From NCBI RefSeq assembly GCF_000737765.1, contig NZ_JPRI01000001.1, positions 186,001 to 250,000 on the forward strand: a stretch of DNA of 64,000 nt. Direction: 5' to 3'. The notes below the pieces were generated by a model, which saw nothing but the letters and a program-made list of their open reading frames with translations, ran no database searches and had not been told where the DNA came from. The DNA comes from Chryseobacterium vrystaatense. Lineage in GTDB: Bacteria > Bacteroidota > Bacteroidia > Flavobacteriales > Weeksellaceae. This document shows, one piece after another, positions 47,366 to 56,405 of this stretch. Every line of letters starts with the position of its first letter. Within the stretch, counting starts at the first letter, position 1. Made by a program: the position numbers and the translations under genes.

Positions 47366-47747
47366 TTCTATCAGTTGTGAATTACATTATAAAACTAATA
47401 AAAAATCGCATTCATAATGCAATTATTAAGATTAATTTTCAAAAAATAAAAGATATAACCAACTATATAACAATTGGTTATTCTTGTAAATTTAGAATTA
47501 TATGAATAAAATAATATGAAGAAAAGAAACTGCTAAACATGCTTCATCTTAAGGCAGAAAATAGTGTTTTATATTTTTTTGAAATTTTTCGCAGATTCAG
47601 TACCTAAAGCAATCGAAAAATAAAGTTTTCGGGGTGTATATTTTCAATAATATCTAATTATCATGCTCACAGCACCCCCTAAAAAAACTTCCAACCGTAA
47701 AAAAGAGATCAGCATATATTCATCAAAAATGTGAATACCGGAATCAT
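47366..47747. other. Intergenic region upstream of the effector operon
   Basis: AT-rich and without a supported gene. It holds an inverted repeat TAACCAA (47456-47462) with TTGGTTA (47474-47480), which could be an operator. It should contain the promoter of the effector operon; I could not single out a good TTTG/TAnnTTTG pair. Confidence 0.45.
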
Positions 47748-47779
47748 GACAAAAAAAAAGGAACCATTATGATCCCTTT
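47748..47779 (-). terminator. Terminator overlapping the end of the iron-permease-like gene
   Basis: On the minus strand AAAGGGATC (47771-47779) pairs, with wobble, with GGTTCCTTT (47757-47765), followed by a run of T. The stop codon lies in the loop. Confidence 0.7.
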
Positions 47780-48264
47780 TTTTCTGCTTGTTTTTGAAGC
47801 CATTCATCATGTTTTCTTTTGAAGAAGTCATGTTTATAGTTTTGATTTCTCTTCGCAGCATCGATAGAATGTGAAGTATGAATATCATTATCCTCCTCAG
47901 CAAAATCAGCAAGCTTTTCGTAATAACAGTGGAGCTGATCGAGTTCTTTTTCCGTAAGATCTTCAATATCCACAATCCTGTTGCTGGCCTTTTCATTGGC
48001 GGCAAGAAGTTCATTCAGTTTGATCTGTATGGCTTTGGAATCTTTGTTCTGTGCTTTCTGAATTAAGAAAACCATTAAAAATGTAATAATTGTAGTTCCC
48101 GTATTGATCACGAGCTGCCAGGTTTCAGAATAATTAAAAATGGGTCCAGATCCTGCCCATATCACCACTACGATTACCGCTCCAATAAATGCATATGAAC
48201 TTCCCGTAAACTTGGTGGCCCAGTCAGAAAATTTCTCAAAAAGGTTATTGTTTTTGTGGCTCAT
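47767..48264 (-). CDS. Low-affinity iron permease family protein
   Basis: 165 residues from the ATG at 48264 (MSHKNNNLFEKFSDWATKFT); a longer frame upstream is not family-like. Two membrane helices (about 20-37 and 52-70) carry SSYAFIGAVIVVVIWAGSGP and NTGTTIITFLMVFLIQKAQN, the core of the low-affinity iron permease (FET4-like) family, followed by a charged helical tail rich in His, Lys and Asp. Bacterial members are small and their transport activity is not well established. It lies near other iron-related genes in the same direction, but 149 bases separate them. Confidence 0.8.
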   Translation of the reverse strand: MSHKNNNLFEKFSDWATKFTGSSYAFIGAVIVVVIWAGSGPIFNYSETWQLVINTGTTIITFLMVFLIQKAQNKDSKAIQIKLNELLAANEKASNRIVDIEDLTEKELDQLHCYYEKLADFAEEDNDIHTSHSIDAAKRNQNYKHDFFKRKHDEWLQKQAEKKGS

Positions 48265-48413
48265 GATGTCAATTCTTTTGTTGAATAAATGTATTGAATT
48301 AACTTGAATCCGAAGTAAAGAATGTTTACAAAAAAGGAAATGAAAAAGATCTTCTTTCACTCTCTAAACCAAAAATAATTGAAAACAGTTTTCTCTTCTT
48401 AAAAGTCCAATTC

Positions 48414-49607
48414 TTACTTTATCTTTCTAAATCTGTGCCACCAGATCAGAAATCCCGTGACAGGTAATGAGCATCCTACCAGTGAAATCAGGAAATACAG
48501 AATAATACTTGGTAAACCCATAATTTCGCCGGTATGCAATGGTTTTGCCAAGGCTGTGAACTGCTTATTGAGGGGTTTGTCGGAAAACAGTTCCCTGGTT
48601 TTAAAAACTCCTGTTTTGTCGAAGGTTATTTGGTCCGGCAGCATCATTCCAAGTAGATTCCGGGTATTGGTTTTAGTTACTACATACCTTGGATTTTCTT
48701 TGTTGGGAAGTTCAATACTCGTCACTGCTGAATAGGGCAGCTGCTTATTGGAAAGCTCAAGAATTCTGTCGATAGATACTGAAGCGGTATTTTTAAGATT
48801 CTTTTTCTCTTTCTGCTTCTGCAGCATGTCTTCAAGGAGCCCTCCAAAGGGATCGTCCCCGCTTTTCTCTTCGGCGATATGATTAATTGAAGAGCCTCCC
48901 AGGCTTACAATAAGAGCATTTTTCACCCACGGATAGGTTACATATAATCCTGTAACAGCCATGAAGAAGAGCACTAGAAAGGTATAAAAGCCGAGTGTAT
49001 TATGCAGATCGTAATTCACCCTCTGAAATTTTGCTTTGAATTTCACTGTAAGCCCCTGTTTCAGGAACTTCAGTTTTTTGGGAAGCCAGAGGATCAATCC
49101 GGAAATAAGCAGCACACAGAACATGAGTACGGAGGCTCCAACAATCTGCCGGCCGATATTGCCCATCATCAGGTTTCTGTGAATATCGAGAACAACTTCA
49201 AAAAACCGGTTGGCTCCAGTATCAGCCTGGCCAAGGATCTCTCCGGTATATTGATTATAGTATGAACTCTTATCCAATTGGTCTTCCCGGTAGGAAACCA
49301 CATAGCTTCTGTTTTTACGATCCGGCATCAGTAAGGAAGTAAGTTCTTTTCCGCTTTTGAATAATACTGCCTGAATCCGGTCCGGGGTTTGGGAGACCTG
49401 GGAGCCGGCACTGATATAAACCTTATCTCTGTTATAAAGGTCAATAATCTGGTTTCTGAAGGCATACAGACATCCGGTAAGGCACATCACAAATACAATA
49501 CTACTTGACAGAAGCCCCAGCCAGAGATGGATGATCCACATCAGATATTTAATGAGTGATTCATTCTTTCTTCTTTTACGGTAAAGACTTTTAAATAATG
49601 ATTTCAT
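48414..49607 (-). CDS. PepSY-associated membrane protein (iron-uptake linked)
   Basis: A 397-residue inner-membrane protein with about four helices. It opens with IIHLWLGLLSSSIVFVMCLT, the typical first helix of the PepSY_TM family, has the W-rich RVNYDLHNTLGFYTFLVLFF middle, and ends with a helix and basic tail (LIWWHRFRKIK). Members often sit beside siderophore receptors, and some act as ferric-siderophore reductases. Conserved His residues lie next to helices, as expected for haem ligands, but I cannot verify this. Probably one operon with the lipoprotein and receptor upstream. Confidence 0.85.
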   Translation of the reverse strand: MKSLFKSLYRKRRKNESLIKYLMWIIHLWLGLLSSSIVFVMCLTGCLYAFRNQIIDLYNRDKVYISAGSQVSQTPDRIQAVLFKSGKELTSLLMPDRKNRSYVVSYREDQLDKSSYYNQYTGEILGQADTGANRFFEVVLDIHRNLMMGNIGRQIVGASVLMFCVLLISGLILWLPKKLKFLKQGLTVKFKAKFQRVNYDLHNTLGFYTFLVLFFMAVTGLYVTYPWVKNALIVSLGGSSINHIAEEKSGDDPFGGLLEDMLQKQKEKKNLKNTASVSIDRILELSNKQLPYSAVTSIELPNKENPRYVVTKTNTRNLLGMMLPDQITFDKTGVFKTRELFSDKPLNKQFTALAKPLHTGEIMGLPSIILYFLISLVGCSLPVTGFLIWWHRFRKIK

Positions 49608-49707
49608 CAGGGTCTAATAGCAAAAACATTAAGACAGGAGTGCTGCCTTAATGTTCTCTAATTAAAATTGATATGAATGTTTATTTTTATCAGGTTCAAA
49701 CTCCTGA

Positions 49708-50325
49708 TTATTTTCTTCCTTTGAACTTAATGTCTTTTACGGTTTCTTCGAATTTCGCATAATGTTCCGGGGTAAGAGCTGCTTTAATAGCGGCTTTTCT
49801 CTGAGCATCAAATTTCTCCCAGTATTCTTTAGCCAAATCATTATTTCCGTGGTAAACATCGTGGGCATCGTTGAATGCTTTTTCAAATGCATCGTTAGCA
49901 GCATTTACTACTGAAAACTCTTCTTCTGACAGCTGAGCCTCAGTTTTGATTTTCTCAAGAAGTGCATTGTCGTATCTTGGTCTTTTTCTTGAATTTTCGT
50001 CTACAAATGCATTGAATTTTTCCATTTGCGGACCGTCAAGAACTTTTGCCATTTCAATAGATTGCTGTGCTCTCAGTTCTTCATTTTTGATTCCTAATGC
50101 TACGCGGTCCATATTCCCGCCCTGTGCTTTTGCAGCCTGGAAGTTTTGTTCCTGAAGATCCTGATATTTTTTGGTGATCTCATCAAAATTTTTCACCTGA
50201 TCAGGGCTAAGCTGCACTTCAGTTTTAAACTGATTATAGTCAACTCCTTTCTTTTTATCTCCTGAACATGCAATGAATACTGCACCAAGAGTCAAGGCTA
50301 AGAATAATGTTTTTACACTTTTCAT
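49708..50325 (-). CDS. Lipoprotein of unknown function in the siderophore-receptor operon
   Basis: A 205-residue lipoprotein (AVFIACSGDKKK, Cys 20). The rest is helical and charged, with repeated LSPDQVKNFDEI / LSEEEFSVVNAA / LTPEHYAKFEET units that resemble the LTxxQ-type motifs of Spy/CpxP-like proteins. It lies 18 bases after the TonB receptor. It may help in iron handling or act as an envelope chaperone; neither is shown. Confidence 0.75.
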   Translation of the reverse strand: MKSVKTLFLALTLGAVFIACSGDKKKGVDYNQFKTEVQLSPDQVKNFDEITKKYQDLQEQNFQAAKAQGGNMDRVALGIKNEELRAQQSIEMAKVLDGPQMEKFNAFVDENSRKRPRYDNALLEKIKTEAQLSEEEFSVVNAANDAFEKAFNDAHDVYHGNNDLAKEYWEKFDAQRKAAIKAALTPEHYAKFEETVKDIKFKGRK

Positions 50326-50343
50326 AATGAATAATTTTGCTGG

Positions 50344-52524
50344 TTAGAATTTATAGTTTACCTGTACGGCAAAGTTTCTTGGTTGGATCTGATCGATGTA
50401 GCCACCTCTGAAATAAGAGTTATATCCTACAGAATCAAAAATATTGTTGAAGAAACCTCTCAGTCCCAGTCCGTTTTTGAATGAGTATCCAATCTGAGCA
50501 TCAACGGTAGTATACTCAGGCATGTTGAAAGGTCTTTCATCAGGCTGCGTTCCATTCACATGCCCCCCAGCAACTGCTTTTAATTTATAATCATCAACAG
50601 GTCTTGTTCCTACATAATAAACTCCTGCACCCACATCAAGTCCCGTCAAGGCACCTTCGTTAAATTTATAATTCAACCATGCATTGGCAGAATGTTTTGG
50701 AGTATTGATAGGAGCTGAACCGCTTACAAATGAAGGGCTGTCTTTATACTGTGCATCTACATACGCCCATCCTGTCATCACCTGAAGGTTGGGAAGAATT
50801 TTCCCGATCAGTTCAATTTCCATTCCTTTTCTCTTCAATTCACCGGCCATGGCATATTTTCCGGTACCGTTTCCACCATTTCCAATAATTTCATAAGATA
50901 AATTATCAGTATTAATATCAAAGAAAGTCACATTGAATCTCAATCTCTCATTCAACCAGTCAGACTTAATTCCGGCCTCCCACTGTTTGGTGGTAGAAGC
51001 TCCAACGGTTCCTCCTGTTGCTAATGGATTATTAGAACTTCTTAAAGCAGTAGTACTTGTGTAAGATCCAAATACATTCATGTTTTCAATTGGGGAAATC
51101 ATAATTCCCAATGAAGGATTCCATGCATAATCTTTTTCTTTATCAGAACCTATTAATCTACTGTAACGAACTCCTAAATGTGCTTTAATATATTTATTAA
51201 AAGTAATAACATCCTGTGCCATTAATCCCATGGTAGGAGCTACTGTATTTACTATAGGATTACTCTTGGCCAGCGTAAAATTATTAGGATCAATATCAGC
51301 AGGCAGTACATTGTTAATATCATTTAGAACGTTGATACGGTCTACCTTTTTGCTATCATATGAAGTGGTAGTCACATTAGACTCTTTCCAGTCGAATCCA
51401 ACCTGGAAGGTATGCTTCATGAAACCTGTTTTTACATCTGCCCCGATAAAGTCAAACTGAAATACTTTGTTCAAATCTTCTCTGTCTGATCTGGTTAATG
51501 TTCTGTCACGCATTTCATTTGGATTATTTCTATCCAGAGGTGCCAAAGCTGCACCAATAATTTCAGACTGGTAAGATGAACTCATGAAAGCTGCTCTTAA
51601 CTTTAACTTTTCAGTCAGTTTTCTTGTCGCTGTTGTAGAGAAATTGAAGGTTTCTATTGCTGCATTATCTGAAGCAAAACCCAGAAACTTTCTTCCCGGC
51701 ATTCTGTATATGGCTTCTGTATCTCCCTTTGCAAGGTTTACGGTTCCTCTGTCCGGTGTGGTATTGTTGTGCATATAATCCATTTCCACCACAATTTCAG
51801 TCTTGTCGTCAGGACGAATCGCGATAGATGGATTTACATAAATACGGTCTGTATTGATAAACCTTCTGAAACTGTTGTTTTCCTGATACGCAGCATTTAA
51901 TCTTACTGCTATTTTCCCCTGAGAGTCCAATACTCTCTGGAAGTCTACCGTAGGTCTGTAAAAGTCCCAGCTTCCATATCTGAATCCTACATTGGTTTGA
52001 TTGATAAACTTAGGTACTTTTGTAACTACGTTGATAACTCCCCCTGCAGAACCAAGTCCGTCACCAATACCCTGCGTTACTGCTGCTGAACCTTTAATTA
52101 CCTGAATACTTTCTACTCCCTGCATATCGGTAAGCATTGCTCCTGTACGGAAATCGGAATCCATCTGAACTCCATTTTTCAATACCGGTACTCCACGATA
52201 TCCTCTGATTGACATACTTTCTCTTGTCCCTCCATAACTTCCGAACTGGGTAACTCCAGGGATATTTTTGGCAACATCCGTTACGGTCAGTCCTCCCAAA
52301 TCTTCAATTACTTTATAGGAGATTACAGAAATACTCTGTATCTGGTCTCTGGTTTTCAAAGGAAGCCTTGTAATGGCCTCTAAGCCTTCGGGCTGTTTCT
52401 TTTTATCACCAAATAATTCTACTTCATCGATTTCTTTTGATTTCCTGATAGAATCATTCACTTGCTGTGCGCTTACAAAAACCCCACCTAATACAAGCAG
52501 AGAAAAGGATACTACTTTATTCAT
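50344..52524 (-). CDS. TonB-dependent siderophore receptor
   Basis: A 726-residue outer-membrane receptor. The signal peptide ends at SAQ (residue 20). A short TonB-box region is followed by a plug domain (about 50-195) with VAKNIPGVTQFGSYGGT, SIRGYRGVPVLKNG and GSAGGVINVVTKVPK, and a 22-strand-like barrel ending in ...NFAVQVNYKF with a terminal Phe. The layout matches FhuA/FpvA-type receptors (TIGR-type siderophore family). The ligand is unknown. It leads the operon with the lipoprotein and PepSY protein, and a Fur-like box lies 73 bases upstream. Confidence 0.9.
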   Translation of the reverse strand: MNKVVSFSLLVLGGVFVSAQQVNDSIRKSKEIDEVELFGDKKKQPEGLEAITRLPLKTRDQIQSISVISYKVIEDLGGLTVTDVAKNIPGVTQFGSYGGTRESMSIRGYRGVPVLKNGVQMDSDFRTGAMLTDMQGVESIQVIKGSAAVTQGIGDGLGSAGGVINVVTKVPKFINQTNVGFRYGSWDFYRPTVDFQRVLDSQGKIAVRLNAAYQENNSFRRFINTDRIYVNPSIAIRPDDKTEIVVEMDYMHNNTTPDRGTVNLAKGDTEAIYRMPGRKFLGFASDNAAIETFNFSTTATRKLTEKLKLRAAFMSSSYQSEIIGAALAPLDRNNPNEMRDRTLTRSDREDLNKVFQFDFIGADVKTGFMKHTFQVGFDWKESNVTTTSYDSKKVDRINVLNDINNVLPADIDPNNFTLAKSNPIVNTVAPTMGLMAQDVITFNKYIKAHLGVRYSRLIGSDKEKDYAWNPSLGIMISPIENMNVFGSYTSTTALRSSNNPLATGGTVGASTTKQWEAGIKSDWLNERLRFNVTFFDINTDNLSYEIIGNGGNGTGKYAMAGELKRKGMEIELIGKILPNLQVMTGWAYVDAQYKDSPSFVSGSAPINTPKHSANAWLNYKFNEGALTGLDVGAGVYYVGTRPVDDYKLKAVAGGHVNGTQPDERPFNMPEYTTVDAQIGYSFKNGLGLRGFFNNIFDSVGYNSYFRGGYIDQIQPRNFAVQVNYKF

Positions 52525-52596
52525 CTGATTATTTTTTGCAAAATTATTATTTTTAATGATTCTAAATAAATAACATCAGGTGACATATCTCACATC

Positions 52597-52615
52597 GATA
52601 TGACTAATCATTATC
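52597..52615 (-). promoter_or_regulatory. Candidate Fur box upstream of the siderophore receptor
   Basis: On the minus strand GATAATGATTAGTCATATC matches the classic 19-bp Fur box GATAATGATAATCATTATC at 13-14 positions, with the left half perfect. It lies 73 bases before the receptor start. Confidence 0.5.
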
Positions 52616-52782
52616 AGATTGCAAATGAGCCTCTGGATGTAATGAGGATACCTTAATGATCCCGGAGCATCATTACAGGTGCCTTGTAAAAACAGGGTTA
52701 TGAATACAGAAGTCGAAATGTAAAAAATCCAGATCGTACTCCCATGATTCTTTACAGGAAAGTTGATGTATTGCTATTATAC

Positions 52783-52813
52783 AAAAAAAATCCGTCCCTA
52801 AAAAGGGACGGAT
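52783..52813 (-). terminator. Terminator of the rpsL-rpsG-fusA-rpsJ operon
   Basis: ATCCGTCCCT (52790-52799) pairs with AGGGACGGAT (52804-52813) over AAAA. The run of A at 52783-52790 gives the T tract on the minus strand. It lies 29 bases after the rpsJ stop. Confidence 0.9.
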
Positions 52814-52841
52814 TCTATAATCATTGCAAAGTATGCAGTTA

Positions 52842-53147
52842 TCACACTTTAATTTCAACGTCTACACCGCTTGGTAACTCTAATTTCATTAGAGCATCAA
52901 CAGTTTTAGAAGAAGAAGAGTAGATATCCATCAATCTCTTATGAGCAGAAAGTTGGAACTGTTCTCTTGCTTTCTTATTTACGTGCGGAGATCTCAACAC
53001 TGTGAAGATTCTCTTATTTGTAGGCAATGGAATTGGTCCGTTTACAACAGCACCAGTAGCCTTTACCGTTTTTACGATTTTCTCAGCAGACTTGTCTACC
53101 AAGTTGTAATCGTAAGATTTTAGTTTTATTCTGATTCTTTGTGACAT
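52842..53147 (-). CDS. rpsJ: 30S ribosomal protein S10
   Basis: S10 sits in the 30S head and also acts in antitermination (NusE). 101 residues: [20 protein letters not shown] at the start, [20 protein letters not shown] and the C-terminal [11 protein letters not shown]. It ends the str operon 17 bases after fusA and is followed by a terminator, so it is separated from rplC and the rest of the S10 cluster. Confidence 0.98.
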   Translation of the reverse strand: MSQRIRIKLKSYDYNLVDKSAEKIVKTVKATGAVVNGPIPLPTNKRIFTVLRSPHVNKKAREQFQLSAHKRLMDIYSSSSKTVDALMKLELPSGVDVEIKV

Positions 53148-53164
53148 TTTTCTAATTTAAAAAA

Positions 53165-55282
53165 TTAACCTTTTGCTTTAGCAATGATATCCTCAGCAAC
53201 GTTTTGTGGAGTTTGTGCGTATTTCTCTAATTCCATAGAAGAAGTAGCTCTTCCTGATGAAAGTGTTCTTAGAGTTGTTACATATCCAAACATTTCAGAA
53301 AGTGGAACTGAACCTTTGATTACTACGGCTCCGTTTTTCTCTTCCTGACCACTGATTGTCCCTCTTCTCTTGTTAAGGTCACCAATGATGTTACCCATGT
53401 ATTCTTCCGGAGTTACAACCTCCAGTTTCATAATAGGCTCCATGATTACTGGCTTAGCAGCACGTCCCGCTTCTTTAAATCCTAATTTAGCAGCTAATTC
53501 AAAAGAAAGAGCATCAGAATCCACTGCGTGGAAAGATCCGTCTTTAAGAACCACTTTAATACCTTCAACTTCGAAACCAGCCAAAGGACCGTTCTTCATT
53601 GCAGCTTTAAAGCCTTTTTCAATTGCAGGAACAAATTCTCTAGGAACGTTACCACCTTTGATTTCGTTAATAAATTCAAGACCGATTTTACCTTCTTCAG
53701 CAGGTCCAAGTTCGAATACGATATCAGCAAATTTACCTTTACCACCAGATTGTTTTTTGTAAACTTCTCTGTGCTGAGCAACTTTTGTAAGATTTTCTTT
53801 GTATTCTACCTGTGGCTGACCCTGGTTAACTTCTACTTTGAATTCTCTTCTCATACGATCTACAAGAATGTCAAGGTGAAGTTCACCCATTCCTGAGATA
53901 ATCGTCTGACCAGAAGCTTCGTCAGTTTTAACCTGGAAAGTAGGATCTTCTTCAGCTAGTTTAGCCAGAGCGTTACCCATTTTATCCTGGTCTGCCTTAG
54001 TTTTAGGTTCAACAGCGATACCAATTACCGGATCAGGGAAAACCATCGATTCTAGAACGATTGGGTGTTTCTCGTCACACATTGTATCACCAGTTTTGAT
54101 AGATTTGAAACCTACAGCTGCACCAATATCTCCTGCTTCAATATATTCTACAGGATTTTGCTTGTTAGCGTGCATCTGATAGATTCTTGAGATTCTTTCT
54201 TTATCTCCTGAACGAGTGTTCAAGATATAAGAACCTGCATCTAGTCTTCCAGAGTATGCTCTGAAGAATGCCAATCTTCCCACGAATGGGTCAGTAGCAA
54301 TCTTAAATGCTAAAGCCGCGAAAGGCTCGTTTACGTCTGGTTTTCTTGTAATATCAAGATCTGTTCTAGGGTCAGTACCTTTGATATCATCTTTATCCAA
54401 TGGAGAAGGAAGGTATTTACATACTGCATCCAACATAAACTGTACTCCTTTATTCTTAAATGAAGAACCACAAGTCATTGGGATAATAGAAAGATCAATA
54501 GTAGCTTTTCTTAGAGCTTCGTTGATTTCGTCTTCAGAGATTGAATCCGGATCTTCGAAGAATTTCTCCATCAAAGTATCATCGTAGTCAGCAACAGCTT
54601 CTACCAGTTTCTCTCTGTATTCAAGAACTTCAGCTTTCATGTCTTCAGGAATTGGCACTACTTCGAAAGTAGCTCCTTGTCCTGCTTCATCCCAGATGAT
54701 CGCTCTGTTTTTAATTAAGTCTACAACCCCTTTGAAATCTTCTTCAGCACCGATTGGTAAAACGATTGGAACTGCGTTTGATCCTAACATTGTCTTAACC
54801 TGGTTTACCACGTTAAGGAAGTCAGCACCTTGTCTGTCCATTTTGTTTACGAATCCCATTCTCGCAACTTTATAGTTGTCAGCAAGTCTCCAGTTTGTTT
54901 CAGACTGAGGCTCTACTCCATCTACTGCAGAGAATAAGAATACCAATCCATCCAATACTCTTAAAGATCTGTTTACTTCTACTGTGAAGTCAACGTGTCC
55001 CGGTGTATCAATGATGTTGAAGTGGTAAGGCTTACTTTCAGGTAAAATTTTACCCTGGTCTGTAGGGAAGTTCCAAGAACAAGTAGTTGCAGCAGAAGTA
55101 ATAGTAATACCTCTTTCTGCTTCCTGCTCCATCCAGTCCATTGTAGAAGCACCATCATGTACTTCACCAATTTTGTGGTTTACACCAGTGTAGAATAAGA
55201 TTCTTTCTGTAGTGGTAGTTTTTCCCGCATCAATGTGGGCAGCAATACCAATATTTCTTGTAAATTTAAGATCTCTACTCAT
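53165..55282 (-). CDS. fusA: Elongation factor G
   Basis: The GTPase that drives ribosomal translocation. 705 residues. G1 [16 protein letters not shown]3 DTPGHVDF, G4 NKMDRQGAD, and the domain IV/V features ([36 protein letters not shown]) are present. It is encoded between rpsG (6 bases) and rpsJ (17 bases). No sign of a second, divergent copy in this window. Confidence 0.99.
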   Translation of the reverse strand: MSRDLKFTRNIGIAAHIDAGKTTTTERILFYTGVNHKIGEVHDGASTMDWMEQEAERGITITSAATTCSWNFPTDQGKILPESKPYHFNIIDTPGHVDFTVEVNRSLRVLDGLVFLFSAVDGVEPQSETNWRLADNYKVARMGFVNKMDRQGADFLNVVNQVKTMLGSNAVPIVLPIGAEEDFKGVVDLIKNRAIIWDEAGQGATFEVVPIPEDMKAEVLEYREKLVEAVADYDDTLMEKFFEDPDSISEDEINEALRKATIDLSIIPMTCGSSFKNKGVQFMLDAVCKYLPSPLDKDDIKGTDPRTDLDITRKPDVNEPFAALAFKIATDPFVGRLAFFRAYSGRLDAGSYILNTRSGDKERISRIYQMHANKQNPVEYIEAGDIGAAVGFKSIKTGDTMCDEKHPIVLESMVFPDPVIGIAVEPKTKADQDKMGNALAKLAEEDPTFQVKTDEASGQTIISGMGELHLDILVDRMRREFKVEVNQGQPQVEYKENLTKVAQHREVYKKQSGGKGKFADIVFELGPAEEGKIGLEFINEIKGGNVPREFVPAIEKGFKAAMKNGPLAGFEVEGIKVVLKDGSFHAVDSDALSFELAAKLGFKEAGRAAKPVIMEPIMKLEVVTPEEYMGNIIGDLNKRRGTISGQEEKNGAVVIKGSVPLSEMFGYVTTLRTLSSGRATSSMELEKYAQTPQNVAEDIIAKAKG

Positions 55283-55288
55283 TTCTAA

Positions 55289-55765
55289 TTAGAATTTAAA
55301 GTGAGAGAAAGCTTTGTTAGCTTCCGCCATTTTGTGAGTATCAGATTTCTTTTTGTAAGCAGCACCTTCCTCTCTAGAAGCAGCTACCACTTCATTAGCT
55401 AATTTCAAAGCCATAGACTTATCATTTCTAGCTTTTGAATATTTGATTAACCATTTCATTGCCATAGAAATTTTTCTGTCAGCTCTGATTGGCATAGGGA
55501 TCTGGAAGTTAGCTCCACCTACTCTTCTAGAACGTACTTCTACGTGAGGCATAACGTTAGTTAATGCATCTTTCCAGATTTCAAGGGCTGTTTTCTCAGT
55601 TTCTCCTTTTTTAGCTTCTACTAGCTCTAAAGCATCATAGAATATTTTGAATGCGATAGACTTCTTACCGTCTAGCATTAAGTTGTTTACAAATCTTGTT
55701 ACCAATTGATCATTAAATTTCGGATCTGGTAACAACGGTCTTTTTTTCGCTTTTGTCTTTCTCAT
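55289..55765 (-). CDS. rpsG: 30S ribosomal protein S7
   Basis: S7 nucleates the 30S head and contacts E-site tRNA. 158 residues: [19 protein letters not shown] at the start, [20 protein letters not shown] and [20 protein letters not shown]. In E. coli it represses the str operon. It lies between rpsL and fusA. Confidence 0.98.
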   Translation of the reverse strand: MRKTKAKKRPLLPDPKFNDQLVTRFVNNLMLDGKKSIAFKIFYDALELVEAKKGETEKTALEIWKDALTNVMPHVEVRSRRVGGANFQIPMPIRADRKISMAMKWLIKYSKARNDKSMALKLANEVVAASREEGAAYKKKSDTHKMAEANKAFSHFKF

Positions 55766-55788
55766 TGTTTCTGTACCTTATTTAATGA

Positions 55789-56202
55789 TTATTTTTTCTT
55801 TCCTTTAGCTGGCGCAGCTGCTGCCTGACCTGGTTTTGGTCTCTTAGCTCCATACTTAGATCTTCTCTGCGTTCTTCCGCTTACACCTGCAGTGTCTAAT
55901 GCTCCTCTTACGATATGATAACGTACTCCCGGTAGGTCTTTCACCCTTCCGCCGCGTACCAATACTATCGAGTGCTCTTGAAGATTATGTCCTTCGCCCG
56001 GGATGTAGGCGTTGACTTCCTTCCCGTTAGAAAGTCTTACCCTTGCAACTTTTCTAAGTGCAGAGTTAGGTTTCTTAGGAGTGGTAGTATATACTCTCGT
56101 ACATACACCTCGTCTTTGTGGACAAGAATCAAGGGCAGCCGATTTACTCTTCTTGGTGAGTGCGACTCTTCCTTTTCTTACTAATTGTTGAATAGTAGGC
56201 AT
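55789..56202 (-). CDS. rpsL: 30S ribosomal protein S12
   Basis: S12 controls decoding accuracy. 137 residues: [20 protein letters not shown] at the start, [18 protein letters not shown] and [14 protein letters not shown]. The streptomycin-related positions are wild type: K43 in [12 protein letters not shown] and the K in RVKDLPG. It is the first gene of the str operon, with a clear promoter 25 bases upstream. Confidence 0.98.
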   Translation of the reverse strand: MPTIQQLVRKGRVALTKKSKSAALDSCPQRRGVCTRVYTTTPKKPNSALRKVARVRLSNGKEVNAYIPGEGHNLQEHSIVLVRGGRVKDLPGVRYHIVRGALDTAGVSGRTQRRSKYGAKRPKPGQAAAAPAKGKKK

Positions 56203-56226
56203 TTAATTGCTTTTTATTTTAGGGTG

Positions 56227-56257
56227 CAAAAATAGGAATATTTTTTCAATCTACAAA
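56227..56257 (-). promoter_or_regulatory. Promoter of the rpsL-rpsG-fusA-rpsJ operon
   Basis: On the minus strand TTTG (56254-56257), a 19-base spacer and TATTTTTG (56227-56234): an exact Bacteroidota promoter, with the predicted start about 18 bases before the rpsL ATG. Identical in layout to the rplC promoter. Confidence 0.7.
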
Positions 56258-56405
56258 AACTTATAGAAAAATTAAAATCAAACACTTACACCAAAAAGAC
56301 ATTGCCCCTGAACTGCCAAATAACAGACTATCGATATACACTGAGAAAATGCAAAAAAAGAAAGTAGTTTTTGCTTAAGGCCTCTATATTAAATAATTGT
56401 AAAAT

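Noticed and set aside
47308..47505. A 65-codon plus-strand frame over the start of the effector operon
   Set aside because: It overlaps the LysM gene start in antisense and consists mainly of Ile/Lys/Asn from AT-rich DNA.
52539..52546. TAATTTTG as the -7 element of the siderophore receptor
   Set aside because: It would leave a leader of only about eight bases and has no upstream TTTG at the right distance.
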